Source: Paraglaciecola mesophila KMM 241
GTDB taxonomy: Bacteria; Pseudomonadota; Gammaproteobacteria; Enterobacterales; Alteromonadaceae
Reading direction: 5' to 3'
DNA length: 64,000 nt
NCBI RefSeq assembly: GCF_000315015.1
Contig: NZ_BAEP01000074.1
Location: forward strand, 1-64,000
This document shows, piece by piece, positions 1-8,241 of this stretch. How positions within the stretch are numbered: the first letter of the stretch is position 1; each line of letters opens with the position of its first letter. Below the pieces are notes generated by a model. That model saw only the letters and a program-made list of their open reading frames with translations, was not told where the DNA came from and did no database searches. Both the position numbers and the translations under genes were made by a program.

Positions 1-471
1 GCGGGCTAATTTGCTGTCATCTACCAACAAAACCCGCACTTGACGTACATCGAATAACTCGAGATCTAATTCTTCCGTATTAATCAGGTCTAGGGAGGCT
101 TTTAATGCTCGGGATAAATTTTCTGTGCTGAACGGTTTGGGCAGCATTGCGGCAACACCGGCCTGCTTAAACTCTTCTAGCTTTTCAGGTCTGTTTTCTG
201 ATGACACCAGCATAAAGGGAATTGCACACAGTTCAGGCGAGTTTTTTATCGCTTTCAAGATGTCTAAGCCAGTGCCATCTTCTAAGTACATAGAGCTGAC
301 AACAAGATCTGCGCCTTGCTTGTGAATGGCGTCTATAGCCTCTGCTACAGTGCCAACGGCGTTAACATTTTCGACATTTTCTTTGTGTAACAGCGTACTG
401 ATGATTTTTCTTTGGGTATCGGATGGCTCGACTAAAATAATGCTTAAGTCAGCTAACAAAATTTTTTGCAT
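1..471 (-). CDS. Tandem-receiver response regulator (N-terminal part; runs off the left edge)
   Basis: The gene reads leftwards from ATG at 471 and is open to the window edge (157 codons seen). Residues 1-127 resemble a CheY-like receiver domain, ending in the conserved PKPF segment. A second receiver then begins with VRVLLVDDSK, including the acidic DD pair. The first receiver appears degenerate: where families have the phosphoacceptor Asp (DLVLLD), this protein reads DLVVSS, so Ser60 occupies the site. The conserved lysine is kept. Signal input is therefore likely to come through the second receiver, while the first may act in dimerisation or as a pseudo-receiver. The output domain lies outside the window. 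It is divergent from the STAS/PP2C signalling genes just downstream, with yciH between. Confidence 0.8.
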   Translation of the reverse strand, partial: MQKILLADLSIILVEPSDTQRKIISTLLHKENVENVNAVGTVAEAIDAIHKQGADLVVSSMYLEDGTGLDILKAIKNSPELCAIPFMLVSSENRPEKLEEFKQAGVAAMLPKPFSTENLSRALKASLDLINTEELDLELFDVRQVRVLLVDDSKLAR

Positions 472-503
472 GGTAAACCTTTTTATAGCGCTAGTGTGAC
501 GAA

Positions 504-824
504 TTATCCGCCGGCGAGTTTTACAGTGTAGCCGCGCTTTTCCAGCGCAAGCTTAATTTTATCTCTATTATCGCCTTGGATTTCAATAATGGCATCTTTT
601 ACTGCACCACCGGTTCCGCACATTTTTTTTAGCTCAGAGCACAAGGTTTTAATCTGTGTTGCGTCCATATCCATGCCTGATAGGGTGGTAACGCCTTTAC
701 CTTTGCGACCTTTGGTTTCTCGACGGATCCTAATAATTCCATCAGTTTTAGGGCGAGCAGGCTGGACTTTTTTAGTCTCAACTCTGCCACCATCTGTACT
801 GTATACAAGGTTATCTTGGCTCAT
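504..824 (-). CDS. yciH: YciH/SUI1-family translation initiation-like factor
   Basis: A 106-residue SUI1-domain protein closely resembling Escherichia coli YciH, the bacterial relative of eukaryotic eIF1. The conserved core is visible: VRPK-like segment, R-K-G-K-G-V, the LKKMCGTGGAVKD loop (residues about 65-77), IEIQGD and the C-terminal VKLAGG. In the family this protein affects the fidelity of initiation, tRNA selection and stress translation by contacting the 30S subunit. ATG at 824 was chosen over GTG at 830 because family members begin MS.., although neither has a good Shine-Dalgarno sequence. It is a single gene, convergent with nothing and 32 bp from the regulator at 471. Confidence 0.9.
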   Translation of the reverse strand: MSQDNLVYSTDGGRVETKKVQPARPKTDGIIRIRRETKGRKGKGVTTLSGMDMDATQIKTLCSELKKMCGTGGAVKDAIIEIQGDNRDKIKLALEKRGYTVKLAGG

Positions 825-957
825 TTTCACTATCGCTTTGACTTGAATGATAAGGTTAAAAACGTGATTCTATTAAAAAAGCGCTGATCTTTATAGGAAA
901 AATGAGCAAACTGCTATTTAATATACCGGTAATGAAGTGCAGTGTTAGGGAGTGAGT

Positions 958-1263
958 ATGAGTTTGGAACGCAGATTTTCAGCTGATAAAAAACAATTAA
1001 CGGTCGTGGCTGATGAAGTGTTTGATTTTGGAAAAGTGCAAGATTTTCGTGTGGCCTTTTCCACTGATATTGAAGATGTTGAAGCGGTGATCATCGATTT
1101 GCATAAAACCGCTTACATGGATAGCTCAGCGCTGGGAATGTTGCTTAATATGCAAAAGTTGTTATCTGGTAAGGTGACGAGCTTCAAGATTATTAATACC
1201 CGTCCTCAAGTGCTTAAAATTTTACAGATTGCACGCTTCGATAAAAAGTTCGAGATCACTTAG
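958..1263 (+). CDS. STAS-domain anti-sigma factor antagonist (CrsA/HsbA-like)
   Basis: A 101-residue single STAS domain. The phosphorylatable serine motif is intact (YMDSSALGM, Ser56/Ser57). In partner switching such proteins bind an anti-sigma factor when unphosphorylated; a kinase phosphorylates the serine and a PP2C phosphatase removes it. The next gene encodes a receiver with both PP2C and kinase-like domains, the arrangement known for Shewanella CrsA/CrsR and Pseudomonas HsbA/HsbR, where the pair controls RpoS or FlgM output. ATG at 958 is preferred to GTG at 952 because AGGGA at 947-951 has proper spacing only to the former. Probably co-transcribed with the gene at 1297 (33-bp gap). Confidence 0.88.
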   Translation: MSLERRFSADKKQLTVVADEVFDFGKVQDFRVAFSTDIEDVEAVIIDLHKTAYMDSSALGMLLNMQKLLSGKVTSFKIINTRPQVLKILQIARFDKKFEIT

Positions 1264-1296
1264 CCACTGACACGATTAACCGACCGGATCGTATTT

Positions 1297-2943
1297 ATGC
1301 GTATACTTATAGTCGATGATGACTCCCTTAATCGATTTTTACTTTTGCATATGCTCGAACAAAAGGGTTATGTAGATTGTTATGAGGCTGAAAGTGGCCA
1401 CGAGGCAGTGTCATTGGCTAAGCGGATCAATCCAGAATTGGTCTTACTTGATGTCATGATGGACGATATGAGCGGGTATGAAGTCGCACCAATACTCAAA
1501 GGTCAAGCCGGAGATATCTATTTACCGATTATCTTTATCACGGCACTGGATGATGAAGAAAGTTTAGTTCGCTGCTTAGAAGTAGGCGGTGATGACTTCG
1601 TTGCTAAGCCATTTAATAAAACCATTTTAGCGGCCAAAATCAGTGCTCATGCACGCACGCGCGAATTAAGCAAAAAGTCCTATGAGCAAAATCAACAACT
1701 GGTTTTTTATCGCAGTGCGGTCGAGCGAGAGCACAAAATTGTTGAGCACATCTTTTCGAATGCAGTAACTAACGACAAAAAATTGTTGCCGTATCTAGAT
1801 TTCACGCTCATGCCAGCGACAGATTTTAACGGCGATTTATTGTTGTTTAGCGCGAGCCCTAACGGTGGGTTGTATTACTTAATCGGGGATTTTACTGGTC
1901 ATGGTTTAGCCGCGGCTATCGGTGCATTGCCTGTCTCTCAAGCCTTTCATACTATGGCGAGTAAAGGATTGTCAGTCTTTGAAATGGCGCAAACCTTAAA
2001 TGAAACCCTACTCAAACTATTACCTGGGGATATGTTTTTTGCCGCGGCGATTGTGCATGTTAGCAGCAGTGGTACGCGCTTTGAGATATGGAATAGTGGC
2101 ATGCCGGATCTTCTGCTCTTTGATTTATATGGTCAAGTCATTAAGCGCTTTGGGTCTCAACACATGGCGCTGGGCATATTAGAACCCCATGAAATGGGCA
2201 AGGATGTTCAGTGGCATCAAGGCTTAGTGGGTGAGCGTTTACTGGCATTTTCAGATGGTGTAATAGAGATAACGGACGACGAGCAAAATATGCTAGGTGA
2301 GGAGCCTATAACGGATTGGGTTGCCCAAAAAGCTGATATTTCAGTTTCTGAATTATTCGAACATATAACAAATTTTAGCCATAATACAGACCCGCTAGAC
2401 GATCTCACCTGCGTATCTTATACATGTCAGTCACTGTCTGCGCTCGCACGGCGTCAGCAGGTTACACATGTACCCTTTAATTTAAACCTTACTCTTGATG
2501 CTGAAACGATAATTGAAACAGACCCGGTTAAAAGTGTAATCAATATGGTTTGTAGCCAAATCGGTATGTATGGTTTACATGCTCGCTTATTTACCCTGAT
2601 AAGTGAATTGTATAATAACGCCCTTGACCACGGAATATTGCAGTTAGATTCAAATCTAAAGCACTCCCCCGAAGGTTTTGAAGCATATTTTGACTTGCGT
2701 ATGCAGCGCTTGGCGCAATTGAACCAGGCGCAGATTACCATTACGCTAACGTACGAGCCAACACAGAGGCGCTTGATTATCGTAGTGCGCGACTCCGGAG
2801 CTGGTTTTGATTACCAGCAATATTCTAAGCAAGTGGATTTAGAGAATTGCTTTGGACGAGGCATTCAGTTAGTCAATGAATTGTCAGATTCAGTACGATA
2901 TTTTGAATCTGGAAATGCGGTTGAAGTGACAATTAACGTATGA
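1297..2943 (+). CDS. Response regulator with PP2C phosphatase and HATPase domains (CrsR/HsbR-like)
   Basis: A 548-residue three-domain protein. Residues 1-120 form a receiver with acidic D7-D9, phosphoacceptor Asp52 (LVLLDVMM) and Lys104 (AKPF). Residues about 165-375 form a SpoIIE/PP2C phosphatase with metal-binding segments FNGDLL, GDFTGHG, FSDGVIE and DDLTCV. Residues about 415-548 form a GHKL ATPase with N box ELYNNALDHG, DSGAGFD and GRGIQL, like an anti-sigma kinase. The family predicts phosphorylation-controlled switching between dephosphorylating and phosphorylating the upstream STAS protein. The cognate histidine kinase is not in the window. The sigma or anti-sigma target cannot be told from sequence; RpoS is the precedent in Shewanella. 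Confidence 0.9.
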   Translation: MRILIVDDDSLNRFLLLHMLEQKGYVDCYEAESGHEAVSLAKRINPELVLLDVMMDDMSGYEVAPILKGQAGDIYLPIIFITALDDEESLVRCLEVGGDDFVAKPFNKTILAAKISAHARTRELSKKSYEQNQQLVFYRSAVEREHKIVEHIFSNAVTNDKKLLPYLDFTLMPATDFNGDLLLFSASPNGGLYYLIGDFTGHGLAAAIGALPVSQAFHTMASKGLSVFEMAQTLNETLLKLLPGDMFFAAAIVHVSSSGTRFEIWNSGMPDLLLFDLYGQVIKRFGSQHMALGILEPHEMGKDVQWHQGLVGERLLAFSDGVIEITDDEQNMLGEEPITDWVAQKADISVSELFEHITNFSHNTDPLDDLTCVSYTCQSLSALARRQQVTHVPFNLNLTLDAETIIETDPVKSVINMVCSQIGMYGLHARLFTLISELYNNALDHGILQLDSNLKHSPEGFEAYFDLRMQRLAQLNQAQITITLTYEPTQRRLIIVVRDSGAGFDYQQYSKQVDLENCFGRGIQLVNELSDSVRYFESGNAVEVTINV

Positions 2944-2951
2944 GGTAGAAA

Positions 2952-3413
2952 ATGCAAGCACAGCTACAAACCATCATCAGGAAAGCGCAGGTCAGTGATA
3001 TCCAGTCGCTCGTCAATTTTAATCAATTGATGGCCAAAGAAACTGAAGATAAACAACTCGATAGCGATATTCTTACCTTAGGGGTCAGCAACCTAATAAA
3101 TGACGCTAGCAAAGGTTTTTATTTGGTTGCAGAAATAGAAGAGCTGGTAGTTGGTAGTTTAATGGTGACAACAGAATGGAGTGATTGGCGAAATAGCGAG
3201 TTTTGGTGGATACAAAGTGTGTACATTGTGCCTCAGTTTCGCCGAAAAGGTTTGTATAGCGCTCTATATAATCAAGTCAAATCTTTTGGCGAGAAGGCCG
3301 GTAACGTTTGTGGCTATCGCTTGTATGTGGAGCGCGAAAACCGCGTGGCCCAGCGCACATATGAAGCATTAGCAATGGGCGAAAGTCATTATCTTATGTT
3401 CGAAGGGAAATAA
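2952..3413 (+). CDS. GNAT-family N-acetyltransferase
   Basis: A 153-residue acetyltransferase fold. The acetyl-CoA pyrophosphate-binding segment is visible as VYIVPQFRRKGLYSAL (R/Q-x-x-G-x-G/A motif in the form RRKGLY, residues about 94-109), followed by a C-terminal YVERENRVAQRTYEALAM helix typical of GNAT motif B. The start at 2952 has GAGG six bases upstream and lies 8 bp after the stop of the PP2C regulator, so it is likely in the same transcript. The substrate is unknown; small GNATs of this shape acetylate amino groups of small molecules or protein N-termini. A link to the signalling pair is only positional. Confidence 0.82.
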   Translation: MQAQLQTIIRKAQVSDIQSLVNFNQLMAKETEDKQLDSDILTLGVSNLINDASKGFYLVAEIEELVVGSLMVTTEWSDWRNSEFWWIQSVYIVPQFRRKGLYSALYNQVKSFGEKAGNVCGYRLYVERENRVAQRTYEALAMGESHYLMFEGK

Positions 3414-3425
3414 CCTTCGGCTAAT

Positions 3426-3440
3426 TGATAATTATTCTCA
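3426..3440 (+). promoter_or_regulatory. Fur box upstream of the ferric iron importer
   Basis: TGATAAT T ATTCTCA matches the 7-1-7 Fur consensus TGATAAT-N-ATTATCA at 13 of 14 symmetric positions. It lies about 50 bp upstream of the binding-protein start codon, where a repressor would cover the promoter. The function of the three downstream genes (ferric iron uptake) supports the assignment independently. No clear -35/-10 pair was resolved. Confidence 0.8.
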
Positions 3441-3487
3441 CTTGGGTTAGGCTGTTGGCTAATCTTAAAATATTATTTATGCAGGAT

Positions 3488-4510
3488 ATGAGTTTGAAAC
3501 GATTTCTTAAACTGGTTGGATTAGTGAGTTGTATTTCGATGAGTGCGTTGGCCGAAGCGCAAGAGCTCAATGTGTACTCAGCCCGAAAAGAGGCGTTAAT
3601 CAAACCACTCTTGGATAAATTCAGTGCCAGCTCTGGTATCTCAGTAAATTTAGTGACCGGTAAAGCAGATGCCCTTATTACGCGCTTAAAAAGTGAAGGT
3701 AAATACAGCCCTGCGGATATTCTCATCACGACGGATGTAGGCAGACTTCACCGCGCAAAAGAACAAGGTTTAACCCAAGCTATTCAAACTGATGAGTTCA
3801 AAGATTTAATCTCACCAAATTATATTGACCCTGATAGCAATTGGATAGGCTTTACCCTAAGGGCTCGCCCGATGATGGTGGCTCCAGAGCGTGTTGATAT
3901 TACTCAGTTAACACGTATGGAAGATTTAGCCGATGAGCAGTGGCGAGGTAGAATTTGCGTGCGTTCTTCAAGTAATATTTATAATCAATCATTGGTTGCG
4001 GCTATGATTGCACAGCTTGGCGAAGAACAAACTCAGGCATGGTTAAACGCTTTTGTGAAGAATTTTGCACGCACACCAAAAGGTGGTGATCGAGATCAAA
4101 TTAAAGCAGTGGTAGCAGGCCAATGTGATGTAGCCATTGCCAATACCTATTATCTAGCTGGCATGGCTAGTGATGGTGACGAGGCGACACGAGACACCGC
4201 CAGTAAAGTAAAAGTGGTTTGGCCAAATCAACAAGACCGTGGTACTCACGTTAACATTTCTGGTGCGGCGATTACCAAATACGCGCCAAATGCAGCGTCA
4301 GCGCAAAAACTAGTAAGTTTTATGCTCCAAGAAGAATCACAAGAGTGGTACGCAAAGACTAATCATGAATATCCTCTTCGCAGCGGTGTAGAGCAAAGTG
4401 TGGTGTTAACCACTTTTGGCGATTTCAAAGCTGAAGATATCGATTTATCACAGGTTGGGGAGTTAAATCGCCAGGCGGTTGTCCTGATGGATAAAGCTGG
4501 CTGGAAATAA
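3488..4510 (+). CDS. fbpA: Ferric iron ABC transporter periplasmic binding protein (FbpA/FutA type)
   Basis: Periplasmic iron-binding protein of the FbpA/IdiA/FutA group. From ATG at 3488 it is 340 residues with a signal peptide (MSLKRFLKLV... SALAEA, cleavage before QELNVYSARK). The mature start LNVYSAR and the iron-coordinating tyrosine pair (NTYYLAG, about 220 residues into the protein) are family hallmarks. An alternative ATG at 3479 adds three residues; both lack a well-spaced ribosome site, so the start is uncertain. It is the first gene of a three-gene importer, preceded by a Fur box, so expression under iron limitation is expected. It would bind Fe3+ in the periplasm and deliver it to the permease encoded next. 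Confidence 0.9.
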   Translation: MSLKRFLKLVGLVSCISMSALAEAQELNVYSARKEALIKPLLDKFSASSGISVNLVTGKADALITRLKSEGKYSPADILITTDVGRLHRAKEQGLTQAIQTDEFKDLISPNYIDPDSNWIGFTLRARPMMVAPERVDITQLTRMEDLADEQWRGRICVRSSSNIYNQSLVAAMIAQLGEEQTQAWLNAFVKNFARTPKGGDRDQIKAVVAGQCDVAIANTYYLAGMASDGDEATRDTASKVKVVWPNQQDRGTHVNISGAAITKYAPNAASAQKLVSFMLQEESQEWYAKTNHEYPLRSGVEQSVVLTTFGDFKAEDIDLSQVGELNRQAVVLMDKAGWK

Positions 4511-4543
4511 TCCGCTAGCCTCCTTAGCATTAGAACCCTTGAT

Positions 4544-6196
4544 TTGAAAAACCGTCTTTGGCGCGAGCCTTGGTTATGGACCGTTACTGTCTTTAGTTTA
4601 CTTTTGGCAGTACCGGTTCTTTTGATTTTTAGCAGCATTTTCATCCCGCAAAAAGCCTTATGGCAACACCTAATTGACACCGTACTCAGTGACTACGTTT
4701 ATCACTCACTTTTAATTGCTTTCAGTGTTGGCGCCCTCACATTACTGGTGGGGACCAGCTTAGCGTGGTTGGTCGCAAGATATGAGTTTTCTGGGCGAGG
4801 GTCATTGCAATGGTTGATCCTTTTGCCCATGGCAATGCCTGCCTATATTTTGGCATACACCTACACAGGTATGTTGGATGTAGCTGGGCCACTACAAACG
4901 CACTTGCGCGCGTTTTTCAACTGGACTTATCACGATTACTGGTTCCCTGATGTGCGCTCAGTGGGCGGCGCTATATTGATGTTATCACTGGTATTATATC
5001 CCTATGTTTATATGCTTGGACGCACCGCTTTTAGTGAGCAATCGGCCAGCTTTTATGAAGCAAGCCGCAGTATGGGCGTAAGCGGCTTTGCTTATTTTCG
5101 TAAAGTCGCTTTTCCGTTAGCGCGACCTGCTATTTTAACCGGAACGGCGCTTGCCATGATGGAAGCGTTTGCTGATTACGGTACCGTGCAATACTTTGGC
5201 ATAAGCACGTTTACTACGGGGATATTTCGCACGTGGAATGGCTTGGGAAATGCTATAGGCGCTGCGCAATTGGCAGCTGTGCTGACAAGTTTTGTGTTAG
5301 TACTGCTTCTGATAGAAAAGCACTCTAGACGTCGGTTACGCTATTTTCATCAGGGGCAAAAACAGCACAGTGTGAAGCGCTTGAGTTTGTCTCCCATCAA
5401 GAGTTTTTGGGCTGTGGTAGCGTGTCTAATTCCTGTTGCATTGGGGTTCATTATCCCGTGTGTTCAGCTCATCATTTGGGCGGTCGAGCGCGCTTCCTCA
5501 CAGGTTGACGCTCAGTTTATGGTCTTAATATGGAACAGCTTTTATTTGGCGGTGAGCGCGGCGCTTATCGCCGTTGGCTTGGCATTGCTATTTTCTTATG
5601 CTAAGCGTTTACGCAGTCACTGGCTACTCAATAGCCAAGTACAGCTGGCGAGTTTAGGGTATGCCATACCCGGCACCGTGATTGCTATCGGCGCTATGCT
5701 CATGTTAAGCGCGGCAGATGACGCGGTGAATGCGCTGACGGAGGCCTTGTTTGATACCAGTGTAGGGTTAATTTTTTCTGGCACATTGGTTGCGCTCTTG
5801 CTCGCCTATTCTGTGCGCTTTTTGGCTGTGGCTATGCATAATGTCGAAGCGGGCTTGCAGCGAATTAAACCCAGTATGGATGACGCGGCTCGCTCTATGG
5901 GGCTGTCTTCTTTTTCGGTACTCAAAAAGGTGCATGTTCCTTTACTAAGGGCCAGTGTGCTAAGCGCTTTATTGTTAGTATTTGTTGATGTGCTAAAAGA
6001 ATTGCCAGCAACGCTTATACTGCGCCCCTTTAATTTTAATACACTTGCCGTTCGTACATTTGAATTAGCCTCCGAAGAGCGACTTCAAGATGCAGCTGTG
6101 CCTGCCATCACTATTGTTATGGTTGGGCTACTTCCCGTCATATTGTTAACACGGGCGCTGGAGTCAACAAAACACAAGTCGAGTTCGCATGCTTAG
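4544..6196 (+). CDS. fbpB: Ferric iron ABC transporter permease, two fused domains (FbpB type)
   Basis: A 550-residue inner-membrane permease with two homologous halves, each with about six membrane segments, as usual for FbpB/SfuB. Each half carries an EAA-type cytoplasmic loop that contacts the ATPase: YEASRSMGVSGFAYFRKV at about residue 167 and DDAARSMGLSSFSVLKKV at about 445. The start is TTG at 4544, the only in-frame candidate close to the binding-protein stop that leaves the first membrane helix intact; no clear ribosome site precedes it, which suggests weak or coupled initiation. The last 8 bases overlap the ATPase gene, indicating translational coupling. Confidence 0.9.
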   Translation: MKNRLWREPWLWTVTVFSLLLAVPVLLIFSSIFIPQKALWQHLIDTVLSDYVYHSLLIAFSVGALTLLVGTSLAWLVARYEFSGRGSLQWLILLPMAMPAYILAYTYTGMLDVAGPLQTHLRAFFNWTYHDYWFPDVRSVGGAILMLSLVLYPYVYMLGRTAFSEQSASFYEASRSMGVSGFAYFRKVAFPLARPAILTGTALAMMEAFADYGTVQYFGISTFTTGIFRTWNGLGNAIGAAQLAAVLTSFVLVLLLIEKHSRRRLRYFHQGQKQHSVKRLSLSPIKSFWAVVACLIPVALGFIIPCVQLIIWAVERASSQVDAQFMVLIWNSFYLAVSAALIAVGLALLFSYAKRLRSHWLLNSQVQLASLGYAIPGTVIAIGAMLMLSAADDAVNALTEALFDTSVGLIFSGTLVALLLAYSVRFLAVAMHNVEAGLQRIKPSMDDAARSMGLSSFSVLKKVHVPLLRASVLSALLLVFVDVLKELPATLILRPFNFNTLAVRTFELASEERLQDAAVPAITIVMVGLLPVILLTRALESTKHKSSSHA

Positions 6197-7235
6197 TTTA
6201 CATAATATCAATGTCGCTTATGACACCAAAACGGTGGTCAATGGCGTGTCATTTTCGATATCCGCTGGAGAAATCGGCTGTTTATTGGGCCCCTCAGGCT
6301 GTGGGAAAACTTCGATTTTACGCGCCATCGCAGGCTTTGAGCCTGTTACTCAAGGCAACATTCAGTTAAGAGGTGCTGAAGTTGCCAGTGAGCAGATTCA
6401 TATCGCCCCGGATAAACGTAAGGTGGCGGTAGTATTTCAAGATTTTGCACTATTCCCTCACCTGAATGTGGCTCAGAACATTGGCTTTGGCTTGCTTAAC
6501 AGTACATCCCAAGAAAGAGTCCGGCGGGTTGATGAGTTGCTCACCTTAGTAGGATTGCCTGATATCAGCGCGCGATATACTCACTCTTTATCTGGCGGCC
6601 AGCAGCAGCGAGTCGCTCTGGCTCGTGCGCTGGCGGTTAAGCCTGATTTATTGTTGCTTGATGAGCCATTTTCTAGCCTCGATGCTGAGTTGCGCGAAGA
6701 CTTGGCGCAAGATATCAGGCGCATACTTAAACATGAAGGGACCAGTGCGTTGTTGGTCACCCACGACCAGCATGAAGCGTTCGCCATGGCGGACACCATA
6801 GGTGTCATGCAAGATGGACAATTACTACAGTGGGCGACAGCCTATCAACTTTATCATCGTCCAGTGGACAAGTTTGTTGCATCATTTATTGGGCAGGGCA
6901 CCTTACTGCATGCAAAGGTCGTTGACGGCCGCCATATCTCAACAAAGTTAGGCGTTTTTGCTTTAACGGATGAACAGACGCGCTTATTTTCTGAGTCGCA
7001 TACCCTAGACGTGCTCGTCAGGCCTGATGATATAATTCATGACGACAGTAGTCCTAATGTGGCCATGGTGTTGTCGCGGGCATTTAAGGGCGCGCATATA
7101 CTTTATGAGCTTGCGTTGAATGATGACCCAAGCGCTAAAGTGTTGTGTTTAGCGCCTAGTCACCACGACCACGCGTTAGGTGAGCATATTGGCATTCGCT
7201 TAGATTTAAAACATCTGGTGGTGTTCAACGCCTAA
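6189..7235 (+). CDS. fbpC: Ferric iron ABC transporter ATPase (FbpC type)
   Basis: A 348-residue ABC ATPase that powers the Fbp permease. Walker A GPSGCGKT (residues 34-41), Q-loop VVFQDFALFPH, signature LSGGQQQR, Walker B LLLLDEPFSSLD and the switch histidine (LVTHDQHEA) are all intact. The C-terminal about 110 residues form a TOBE-like regulatory domain (VLVRPDDI). It overlaps the permease gene by 8 bp and closes the operon. Family members take Fe3+; some relatives move putrescine or sulfate, but the FbpA partner and the Fur box support iron. Confidence 0.92.
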   Translation: MLSLHNINVAYDTKTVVNGVSFSISAGEIGCLLGPSGCGKTSILRAIAGFEPVTQGNIQLRGAEVASEQIHIAPDKRKVAVVFQDFALFPHLNVAQNIGFGLLNSTSQERVRRVDELLTLVGLPDISARYTHSLSGGQQQRVALARALAVKPDLLLLDEPFSSLDAELREDLAQDIRRILKHEGTSALLVTHDQHEAFAMADTIGVMQDGQLLQWATAYQLYHRPVDKFVASFIGQGTLLHAKVVDGRHISTKLGVFALTDEQTRLFSESHTLDVLVRPDDIIHDDSSPNVAMVLSRAFKGAHILYELALNDDPSAKVLCLAPSHHDHALGEHIGIRLDLKHLVVFNA

Positions 7236-7330
7236 AGCGTACTGTTTATCGAGACTTGCTGTATGTCCCCTTGTTTTCTGCCTAATAATCAATAGATATA
7301 CAGTTAAGGTTTAGCATATGAGAAGTGTTT

Positions 7331-7780
7331 ATGATTACAAAATTAGTGAATTGGTTTGAAGAGAAGACTCGTCAAAATGAGGAGTCAGGCCAGGGAGGCT
7401 CGCAAGAAGTTGCCACAGCCGTTTTATTATATGAGTTGATGCGGGCTGACGGTGATTTTAGCGCTGAAGAGCAACACGCTTACGAGCAAATATTACGCTC
7501 TCATTTCTCCCTTGATGATAGTCAGCTGAACGAGCTGCTTGCATTGACTAAAGAAAAGGCATCACAAGCAACCGACTTCTCACAGTTTACACGGGTGATC
7601 AACGCGACCAACTCGGTGGCGCAAAAGCGTGGCATCATTGATGGTTTATGGAAAATAGCCTATTCAGATGACGTGATTGACCCTGAAGAAGAGCACATGA
7701 TCAGGCGAGTGGCTGATTTGCTTTACATTCCCCATAGCCAATTTATTAAAAGTAAGCTTGCCGCTTCAGGTGAATTATAA
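7331..7780 (+). CDS. TerB-family protein
   Basis: A 149-residue, mostly helical soluble protein of the TerB-like superfamily. The repeated acidic motif of the family is seen twice: LMRADGDFSAEE (residues about 38-49) and IAYSDDVIDPEEE (about 114-126), which in TerB relatives bind metal. ATG at 7331 is chosen over GTG at 7325 because AGAAG (7321-7325) is well spaced only to the former. Unlike true tellurite-resistance loci there are no terACDEZ neighbours, so this is probably the small stand-alone form common in proteobacteria, of unknown role. It is probably monocistronic. Confidence 0.8.
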   Translation: MITKLVNWFEEKTRQNEESGQGGSQEVATAVLLYELMRADGDFSAEEQHAYEQILRSHFSLDDSQLNELLALTKEKASQATDFSQFTRVINATNSVAQKRGIIDGLWKIAYSDDVIDPEEEHMIRRVADLLYIPHSQFIKSKLAASGEL

Positions 7781-8241
7781 ACGTATAGCGCTGGGTGTTG
7801 CTGATAATAGACACCTTTAAGCGCGTATAAACCCTCCACGTTGTTCGAATTTACAGCAGTGTATTTAGGCTGCGAAAACTTTCACTATCCATGTCTTAAA
7901 TTTGCGACATTATTATATTTCCCGTTCTATTGTGAGGCATGAAAGCTTGGCTAACTAATTGATTAGTATGGATTATTAATTTGTGGCTCAATTATTGTTA
8001 TACCAAAGGTGTAATCGTGCTTTTCCCGACTGGTTCCTCGGGTATTTTTTGCAAGGATAGTGGGCACGGTGAGAATAGTAATGGTCAATACAGATACTGT
8101 TATTGGCTGCGATGGCGTTTGCAACTAATGGCTCTTATTATTCTTAGTTAAGCTTGCGAGCTGCGCTAATTGCTGGGCACGGATGCCACTTGTATTTTCA
8201 ACGAACCCAATTAGTGCCTTGGTGCTGCGGATATTAAAGTT
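7781..8241. other. 461-bp AT-rich intergenic region, no protein gene seen
   Basis: No open frame with coding character or a ribosome site was found. The region holds a hairpin followed by a T run at 8025-8050 (listed separately), 245 bp after the TerB-like stop. A weak GGTGT/ACACC hairpin lies near 7793-7818. Promoter-like hexamers occur in the AT-rich part (about 7900-7970), none close to consensus. It could hold a small RNA gene or simply the long 3' region of the TerB-like gene. Confidence 0.5.
8025..8050 (+). terminator. Orphan terminator-like hairpin
   Basis: CCCGA (8025-8029) pairs with TCGGG (8038-8042) across an 8-base loop and is followed by TATTTTTT. The stem is short but GC-rich. 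The nearest upstream stop codon is 245 bp away, so it may end either a long mRNA tail or an unannotated small RNA. Confidence 0.45.

Noticed and set aside
7325-7780. Tellurite-resistance operon
   Set aside because: Only a lone TerB-like gene is present, without terACDEZ, so a resistance role is not supported.
8060-8185. Two sigma54-like GGGCAC elements before the EF-hand gene
   Set aside because: Both lack the TGC of the -12 element at the right spacing.
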